Assembly (NCBI GenBank): GCA_003555415.1
Contig: PWHX01000075.1
Span: forward strand, 1-10,493
Direction: 5' to 3'
Length of the DNA: 10,493 bases
Source: Syntrophomonadaceae bacterium
GTDB lineage: Bacteria > Bacillota > Dethiobacteria > SKNC01
In this document: piece by piece, positions 6,084 through 10,493 of the stretch
How the letters are laid out: every line of letters starts with the position of its first letter
How positions within the stretch are numbered: the first letter of the stretch is position 1
Translations under genes and position numbers: made by a program
The notes under the pieces: generated by a model
The model's input: only the letters and a program-made list of their open reading frames with translations
Databases searched by the model: none
Told to the model about the DNA's origin: nothing

Positions 6084-7031
6084 TTATTCACTGCTGTTTC
6101 TCAAGGACAGGTTTAAATCATTTAGTTTATACTGTACTTCTTCCAGGGATTTTTTCCCCAAATTTCGAACTTTCATCATGTCGTCTTCAGTTTTTTGAGT
6201 CAGTTCCTGTACGGTATTAATTCCTGCCCTTTTAAGACAGTTATATGAACGAACAGACAGGTCCAACTCTTCAATGGTCATTTCCATAATCTTACCCTTT
6301 TCGTCTTCTTCTTTTTCTACCATTATTTCTACGTCGTTACCTTTCTGGGTAAGGTTTACAAATAGTCCTAAATGCTCATTTAAAATTTTAGCCCCCAGGC
6401 TTACCGCTTCGTCAGGGGTTATACTTCCGTCAGTCCATACTTCCAAGCTCAGTCTGTCATAGTCGGTAACTTGCCCAACCCGCGTATCCTCAACTTTAAA
6501 ATTTACCTTCTTTATGGGAGTAAAAATTGAATCAACGGGAATTATACCTATGGGCTGATTTGGTTTCTTATTACGTTCAGCAGGAACATATCCCCTTCCG
6601 CTTTCTGCAGTTATCTCCATATACAGCCTGCCACCCTTTTCCAGGGTAGCTATAATCAGATCCGGGTTAAGAACTTCCACTGAAGAAGGCCTTTTTATTT
6701 TTTCTGCGGTAACAATTTGTTCTCCTTCTACATCTATTATTAACGTTTGTGGTTCCTGTTCATCTATTTTCATAGATAACCTCTTCAGGTTAAGGATAAT
6801 TTCTGTAGTATCCTCCAAAACACCCGGGATAGTTGAAAATTCATGCAAAACGTCTTCAATTTTAATGGAAGTAATGGCAGACCCGGGAAGGGAAGATAAC
6901 AGAACTCTTCTCAAGGAGTTTCCCAGGGTAATACCATAGCCTCTTTCCAAAGGCTCAATAACAAACTTACCATAAGAGTTATCCTCATCAATATCTACAC
7001 AATCAATTCTGGGTTTTTCAATTTCTATCAT
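6084..7031 (-). CDS. rpoA: DNA-directed RNA polymerase subunit alpha
   Basis: This 315-residue protein assembles the RNA polymerase core. The N-terminal domain (about 1-228) carries the dimer-interface block GYGITLGNSLRRVLLSS and GRGYVPAERN. An acidic linker (EKEEDEKG) joins it to the C-terminal domain (about 250-310), with the helix-hairpin-helix region SVRSYNCLKRAGINTVQEL and VRNLGKKSLEEV that contacts UP elements and activators. I place the start at the ATG at 7031. A GTG at 7040 is in frame but directly abuts the GGAGG at 7041-7045, leaving no spacing, whereas the ATG has 9 bp. The resulting N-terminus, MIEIEKPRI, fits the family. It lies 54 bp after rpsD. Confidence 0.97.
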   Translation of the reverse strand: MIEIEKPRIDCVDIDEDNSYGKFVIEPLERGYGITLGNSLRRVLLSSLPGSAITSIKIEDVLHEFSTIPGVLEDTTEIILNLKRLSMKIDEQEPQTLIIDVEGEQIVTAEKIKRPSSVEVLNPDLIIATLEKGGRLYMEITAESGRGYVPAERNKKPNQPIGIIPVDSIFTPIKKVNFKVEDTRVGQVTDYDRLSLEVWTDGSITPDEAVSLGAKILNEHLGLFVNLTQKGNDVEIMVEKEEDEKGKIMEMTIEELDLSVRSYNCLKRAGINTVQELTQKTEDDMMKVRNLGKKSLEEVQYKLNDLNLSLRNSSE

Positions 7032-7085
7032 TAAATCCACCCTCCTTTTTTTAACTACTGTAAAAGCCTTTTTGAGGGCATCAAA

Positions 7086-7712
7086 TTAACGTGAATACAT
7101 CTCAATAATTAAATGCTCGGAAACTGGAACATCTATTTCTTCTCTTGAAGGCAAACGAATTACCCTCCCTTTCCAATTATCCACATCTAACTGAAGCCAA
7201 TCCGGCAATGTGCGCTGTTCAGCAATTTCCCAAAGTTCTTTAAACCGGGGAGTACTTCTGCTCTTTTCCCTTACCGATATTTCATCTCCAGCTTCAACTA
7301 AATAAGACGGAATATCTACTTTGTTACCGTTAACTCTAAAATGACCATGTTTAATCAGCTGGCGGGCTTCATTTCTGGAACTGGCAAAACCCAACCGATA
7401 AACTATATTATCCAGCCGGCTTTCCAATATTTGCAGAAGTATTTCTCCGGTAACACCTTTTTTCCTTTCTGCTTTCTTAAAGTAATTTCTGAACTGCTTT
7501 TCCATTACACCATAAATGCGACGAGCTTTTTGTTTTTCCCTAAGTTGAATTCCATATTCTGATGGTTTGCGCCTTGACTGACCGTGCTGGCCTGGAGCAT
7601 ATGCCCTGCGCTCTACTGAGCATTTATCAGTGTAGCATCTTTCTCCTTTTAAAAATAGTTTTAGTCCTTCTCTTCTACAGAGTCGGCAAACAGATCCACG
7701 ATATCTTCCCAT
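7086..7712 (-). CDS. rpsD: 30S ribosomal protein S4 (uS4), zinc-binding form
   Basis: This 208-residue protein is a primary binder of 16S rRNA at the 5' domain. It keeps a four-cysteine zinc site at the N-terminus (Cys9-x2-Cys12...Cys26-x4-Cys31), the type seen in Thermus and many clostridia rather than the Cys-free form. It also has the YAPGQHGQ motif and an S4 RNA-binding domain (about 98-160; SRLDNIVYRLGFASSRNEARQLIKHGH). The ATG at 7712 has GGAGG 14 bp upstream, a longer spacing than normal, but an in-frame stop just upstream rules out a longer product. Its place between rpsK and rpoA is as in most Clostridia. In E. coli, S4 represses this gene block through the rpsM leader. Confidence 0.98.
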   Translation of the reverse strand: MGRYRGSVCRLCRREGLKLFLKGERCYTDKCSVERRAYAPGQHGQSRRKPSEYGIQLREKQKARRIYGVMEKQFRNYFKKAERKKGVTGEILLQILESRLDNIVYRLGFASSRNEARQLIKHGHFRVNGNKVDIPSYLVEAGDEISVREKSRSTPRFKELWEIAEQRTLPDWLQLDVDNWKGRVIRLPSREEIDVPVSEHLIIEMYSR

Positions 7713-7742
7713 TCGCTTTTAATGCACCTCCAATTAAGTTTA

Positions 7743-8135
7743 TTAGACTCTTCTTCTTTTAGGCGGTCTACAGCCATTATGGGGAATAGGTGTTACATCT
7801 TTAATTAGATTAACTTCCAGTCCGGCAGCCTGCAAAGACCTTATAGCAGCTTCTCTACCGGCACCGGGGCCCTTAACAAGTACTTCTACTTCTTTAAGAC
7901 CATGCTCCATGGCAACCTTAGCAGATACTTCAGCAGCCATCTGGGCAGCAAAAGGTGTAGATTTCCTGGAGCCTTTAAATCCACAGCTTCCAGCACTAGA
8001 CCATGATAAACCGTTACCCTTTAAATCGGTTATAGTAATAATTGTATTATTAAATGTGGACTTTATGTGAGCTATGCCACTTTCTATATTTTTACGTTCG
8101 CGCTTTCGGGGGCGTGCTCCTTTTCTTTTTGCCAT
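7743..8135 (-). CDS. rpsK: 30S ribosomal protein S11 (uS11)
   Basis: This 130-residue protein of the 30S platform matches full-length S11: a basic N-terminus, GIAHIKSTFNNTIITITDLKGN, the GFKGSRKSTPFAAQ block, VKGPGAGREAAIRSL, and the C-terminal DVTPIPHNGCRPPKRRRV. The ATG follows GGAGG with normal spacing, 15 bp after rpsM. The segment SWSSAGSCGFKG is a mild variation on the usual SAG-x-x-GFKG. It is co-transcribed with rpsM and rpsD. Confidence 0.98.
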   Translation of the reverse strand: MAKRKGARPRKRERKNIESGIAHIKSTFNNTIITITDLKGNGLSWSSAGSCGFKGSRKSTPFAAQMAAEVSAKVAMEHGLKEVEVLVKGPGAGREAAIRSLQAAGLEVNLIKDVTPIPHNGCRPPKRRRV

Positions 8136-8150
8136 ATGACTCCCTCCTTA

Positions 8151-8522
8151 TTATTTCTTTCTCCTGATTCCAACAGTACGCTTGGGTCCTTTTCTAGTTC
8201 GGGCATTGTTCTTGGTGTTTTGTCCCCTGACGGGCATTCCCCTCCGGTGACGAAGCCCTCTATAACTGCCAATCTCTATCAGTCTTTTAATATCCATGGT
8301 AACCTCCCGGCGGAGGTCCCCTTCAACCTTATACCCCTTGTCAATTATATCCCTTAAACGGGCTACTTCATCTTCAGTTAAATCTCTCACCCTGGTATCA
8401 GAATTAATATCGGTTTGACCCAAGATATTCTTGGATGTTCCTTTACCCACACCATATATATAAGTTAGAGCTACTTCTACTCTTTTTTCTCTTGGTAAAT
8501 CGACTCCGGCAATACGTGCCAC
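8151..8522 (-). CDS. rpsM: 30S ribosomal protein S13 (uS13)
   Basis: This 123-residue protein sits in the 30S head, contacts the P-site tRNA and bridges to the large subunit. It has the MARIAGVDLPREKR start, YIYGVGKGTSKNIL, the RLIEIGSYRGLRHRRGMPVRGQ block and the basic tail GPKRTVGIRRKK. I place the start at the GTG at 8522. An in-frame GTG at 8528 lies 1 bp from the AGGAGG at 8530-8535, too close to be used, while the GTG at 8522 has 7 bp spacing and yields the conserved N-terminus. An 88-bp gap to rpmJ precedes it, unusually wide for this cluster. Confidence 0.97.
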   Translation of the reverse strand: MARIAGVDLPREKRVEVALTYIYGVGKGTSKNILGQTDINSDTRVRDLTEDEVARLRDIIDKGYKVEGDLRREVTMDIKRLIEIGSYRGLRHRRGMPVRGQNTKNNARTRKGPKRTVGIRRKK

Positions 8523-8610
8523 TTTCACACCTCCTAAAATAAAAAGTCAACAACTAAATAAAATTCCCTATTTTAGCTAAAATTATACAAATACTATTAA
8601 AAATAGCGTT

Positions 8611-8727
8611 TTATCTTCCCTGCTTTTGTTTGTGTTTAGGGTTTTCACAAATAACTACTACTTTACCTTTTCTTTTAATAATCTTACACTTTTCACAAAT
8701 CGGTTTAATGGACGGTCTGACTTTCAT
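8611..8727 (-). CDS. rpmJ: 50S ribosomal protein L36 (bL36), zinc-ribbon form
   Basis: This small gene of 38 codons encodes the full L36 sequence, beginning MKVRPSIKPICEKCKIIKRK and ending KHKQKQGR. It has the complete zinc site, Cys11, Cys14, Cys27 and His32, so it is the zinc-dependent (C+) form. The ATG at 8727 follows GGAGG on the transcript with normal spacing, and the gene starts 14 bp after the infA stop. The infA-rpmJ-rpsM order is universal in this operon. It is easy to miss because of its length, but the match is unmistakable. Confidence 0.97.
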   Translation of the reverse strand: MKVRPSIKPICEKCKIIKRKGKVVVICENPKHKQKQGR

Positions 8728-8741
8728 TTTTTTCTGCCTCC

Positions 8742-8960
8742 TTATTTATAACGATAAGTGATTCGTCCCCGGGTTAAATCATAGGGCGATAGCTCTATAA
8801 GAACTCTGTCGCCGGGTAAGATACGGATGAAATTCATTCTAATTTTCCCCGATACATGGGCTAAAATTTTATGACCGCCTTCTATTTCAACTTTAAACAT
8901 GGCATTAGGTAAAGGCTCCACCACGGTACCCTCAACCTCAATTACATCCTTCTTGGACAT
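8742..8960 (-). CDS. infA: Translation initiation factor IF-1
   Basis: This 72-residue single-OB-fold protein binds the A site of the 30S subunit during initiation. The whole family sequence is present: EVEGTVVEPLPNAMFKVEIEGGHKILAHVSGKIRMNFIRILPGDRVLIELSPYDLTRGRITYRYK. The length is exactly typical. The ATG has GGGAGG upstream with a somewhat long spacing of about 12 bp. It lies 21 bp after the KOW-domain gene and 14 bp before rpmJ. Confidence 0.98.
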   Translation of the reverse strand: MSKKDVIEVEGTVVEPLPNAMFKVEIEGGHKILAHVSGKIRMNFIRILPGDRVLIELSPYDLTRGRITYRYK

Positions 8961-8981
8961 GCGGTAGTAAAACCTCCCTTT

Positions 8982-9263
8982 TCATTCCTGATTATTGACC
9001 TCTCGCAGCAATTTATTTAAAGCTTTAAACAACTGCTCATCCTTTGTTTTTTTTGCTCTTATAACATCGCCCAGTTCTTCATCCACACAAGAATAAAATT
9101 TTAAGTGATTAACATTCTTTTTTTTAGGCTTTTTTAGTTTGCGACTGCTTCCGTTAGCAACCTCTACTAACCTGTCATTAATGACTCGGGTGATAATATA
9201 ATAATTACCTTTGTCTCTTCCCTTTTTAGAACAGACTAACTGACCTAATATTGGAACATCCAT
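8982..9263 (-). CDS. KOW-domain RNA-binding protein, L14e/L6e/L27e-like (YbzG-type)
   Basis: This small basic protein of 93 residues has an N-terminal KOW-type segment (about 6-55; LGQLVCSKKGRDKGNYYIITRVINDRLVEVANG, then a lysine-rich KKPKKKNVNHLKF) and a helical charged C-terminus. Genes of this kind sit between map and infA in many Bacillota (B. subtilis ybzG) and resemble eukaryotic and archaeal L14e, so binding to the ribosome or rRNA is likely, though its role is poorly defined. I place the start at the ATG at 9263: GGGGAGG at 9271-9277 lies 7 bp upstream, whereas an in-frame GTG at 9281 overlaps that site and would add six spurious residues. Confidence 0.88.
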   Translation of the reverse strand: MDVPILGQLVCSKKGRDKGNYYIITRVINDRLVEVANGSSRKLKKPKKKNVNHLKFYSCVDEELGDVIRAKKTKDEQLFKALNKLLREVNNQE

Positions 9264-9302
9264 TACGATACCTCCCCTCACACCCGGTGGAAGGGCTGGA
9301 GA

Positions 9303-10058
9303 CTAACCTGAGTTCATTTCCGTCAAAATCTCCGGATGATCCTTCCCTACGGCTACAGTGTGTTCAAAGTGAGCCGAAATACTTCTGTCCATGGTAACTA
9401 CCGTCCAGTTATCCTCTAGAGTCTCTACTTCCCAGGTACCTACATTAACCATGGGCTCGATAGCCAGCACCATCCCTTTTTCCAGTTTCGGACCCCTACC
9501 GGGCTTTCCGAAGTTAGGAATTTGGGGCTCTTCATGCATTTCACTGCCTATTCCATGACCTACATAATTCCGGACCACATTAAATCCATGGGATTCCACG
9601 TATGTCTGAATAGCATGGGATATATCCGATAATCTATTACCTTCCCGGGCATAGACCATACATTGGTATAAAGATTCCCTGGTCACCTCTAGAAGCTTTG
9701 CATTCTCAGGCTTTATTTTACCTACAGGTAAAGTAACCGCAGCATCTCCATAATAACCTTTGTAACAAGCCCCTACATCTATACTGATAATATCTCCTTC
9801 TTTTAACTTCCTTAGACTGGGAATTCCGTGAACCACCTCTTCGTTAATAGAAACACAGATACTGGCTGGAAAGCCATGATAACCTTTAAAGGCAGGTTCA
9901 GCCCCCTGGGCCCGAATATGCTTTTCGGCAATAACATCCAACTGAGCAGTAGTTATCTCCGGCATTACAGCTTTAGACAGCATTTGGTGTGTTGATGCTA
10001 CAATACCTCCTGCTTCCCTCATGAGGTCTATTTCCTGTTCGGATTTCAAAGTAATCAT
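9303..10058 (-). CDS. map: Type I methionine aminopeptidase
   Basis: This 251-residue cytosolic metalloenzyme removes the initiator methionine from nascent proteins. All five metal ligands are visible: Asp94 (SIDVG), Asp105 (YYGDAA), His168 (VGHGIG), Glu201 (AIEPM) and Glu232 (FEHTV), plus the substrate-contacting His77 and His175. There is no N-terminal extension, which fits the short bacterial type Ia form. The ATG has GGGGG about 9 bp upstream and begins only 15 bp after the secY stop. The usual adk gene between secY and map is absent. It is followed after 39 bp by the KOW-domain gene. Confidence 0.97.
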   Translation of the reverse strand: MITLKSEQEIDLMREAGGIVASTHQMLSKAVMPEITTAQLDVIAEKHIRAQGAEPAFKGYHGFPASICVSINEEVVHGIPSLRKLKEGDIISIDVGACYKGYYGDAAVTLPVGKIKPENAKLLEVTRESLYQCMVYAREGNRLSDISHAIQTYVESHGFNVVRNYVGHGIGSEMHEEPQIPNFGKPGRGPKLEKGMVLAIEPMVNVGTWEVETLEDNWTVVTMDRSISAHFEHTVAVGKDHPEILTEMNSG

Positions 10059-10073
10059 AAAAACTTACCCCCG

Positions 10074-10493
10074 TTATTTTATAAACCCCTGGTAATGCCT
10101 CATCAGGAGATGGCTTTCTATCTGCTTCATGGTTTCTATAGATACACCTACTATAATTATGAGAGCAGTTCCGGTAAATATCAAATTCATGTCTGTAAAG
10201 TTTTGCAGCAGTATGGGCAAAGTAGCGACAAGCGCCAGAGAAACAGCTCCTGCCAATGTTATCCTGGATACAATACGCTCTATATATTCTGCTGTAGGTC
10301 TGCCTGGCCTTAATCCCGGTATAAAGCCGCCGTATTTTTTAATGTTATCAGCTACATCTACCGGGTTAAACTGTATAGCTGTGTAAAAATAGGTGAAAAA
10401 TATAATCAGCAAGAAGTATATAATTGTATTTAAAGGTGATCCCCAGTCAAGAATACTGGCAACTCTTACTGCAATGGGATGGTTAACAAACTG
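10074..10493 (-). CDS. secY: Preprotein translocase subunit SecY, C-terminal part (5' end outside window)
   Basis: The last 139 codons of SecY, the channel subunit of the Sec translocon, read open to the right edge of the window; the start lies outside it. Visible are a hydrophobic segment around fragment residues 21-40, the cytoplasmic loop FNPVDVADNIKKYGGFIPG with the conserved arginine of the PGLRPGRPTAEY motif that contacts SecA and the ribosome, then two hydrophobic helices (AGAVSLALVATLPIL and GTALIIIVGVSIE) and the short tail MRHYQGFIK. The translation stop is normal. Only 15 bp separate it from map. The fragment shows no sign of disruption. Confidence 0.97.
   Translation of the reverse strand, partial: QFVNHPIAVRVASILDWGSPLNTIIYFLLIIFFTYFYTAIQFNPVDVADNIKKYGGFIPGLRPGRPTAEYIERIVSRITLAGAVSLALVATLPILLQNFTDMNLIFTGTALIIIVGVSIETMKQIESHLLMRHYQGFIK

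Noticed and set aside
5912..6220. Open frame of 102 codons on the plus strand opposite rplQ and rpoA
   Set aside because: It is antisense to two unmistakable conserved genes, spans their junction, has no ribosome binding site or recognisable domain, and is best seen as a shadow.
8084..8272. Minus-strand open frame of 62 codons overlapping rpsM and rpsK in another frame
   Set aside because: It overlaps the conserved C-terminus of S13 and N-terminus of S11, which fully account for this sequence.
8067..8357. Open frame of 96 codons on the plus strand opposite rpsK and rpsM
   Set aside because: It is antisense to two ribosomal protein genes, and its composition reflects the complement of basic-protein codons. 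No independent signals support it.
10074..10412. A separate 112-residue membrane protein starting at the TTG at 10412
   Set aside because: The frame stays open upstream to the window edge with SecY sequence, so this TTG is an internal leucine codon of SecY.
1..10493. A CRISPR array, tRNA or rRNA gene, insertion sequence, prophage or defence island
   Set aside because: Nothing resembling direct-repeat arrays, cloverleaf sequences, transposase or integrase genes was seen. Apart from the 60-odd bases around 2290-2350, the minus-strand cluster is continuous conserved housekeeping sequence.

Overview
The window is a piece of core chromosome from a low-GC Gram-positive bacterium of the Bacillota, most likely a clostridial-type anaerobe. 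The evidence is the gene order on the minus strand, read right to left: secY (3' end only), map, a KOW-domain L14e-like gene, infA, rpmJ, rpsM, rpsK, rpsD, rpoA, rplQ, two ecfA genes, ecfT, truA, rplM, rpsI. Having rpsD inside the cluster between rpsK and rpoA fits Clostridia better than Bacillus. The strong GGAGG-type ribosome binding sites, TTG/GTG starts and zinc-ribbon forms of L36 and S4 fit as well. I cannot name the genus from the sequence alone.

Layout. Positions 1-1242 carry a two-gene plus-strand operon for a split chromate-type (CHR family) transporter. It is preceded by a palindromic extended -10 promoter. A perfect bidirectional terminator hairpin at 1289-1319 separates it from the convergent ribosomal cluster. 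From there to the right edge every gene is on the minus strand, mostly with gaps of 8-54 bp or short overlaps. Larger gaps lie between rplQ and ecfA1 (126 bp), truA and rplM (160 bp), and rpmJ and rpsM (88 bp). The truA-rplM gap has a near-consensus sigma-A promoter and a leader hairpin, so rplM-rpsI is probably its own transcription unit with an L13-type autoregulatory leader.

How the genes work together. SecY, MetAP, IF-1, the small and large subunit proteins and RNA polymerase alpha form the end of the str-S10-spc-alpha super-operon (translation, nascent-chain processing, export, transcription). EcfA1-EcfA2-EcfT make the shared energising module of a group II ECF vitamin transporter; no substrate-binding S component is present here. 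TruA modifies tRNA.

The window is mostly ordinary and highly conserved, and I see no new defence, mobile or biosynthetic system. The points worth a second look are the missing adk between secY and map, the palindromic promoter of the chromate pair, the rplM leader, a REP-like relic beside truA, a degenerate ABC signature in EcfA2, and several genes whose true starts lie downstream of a false start embedded in the Shine-Dalgarno sequence.
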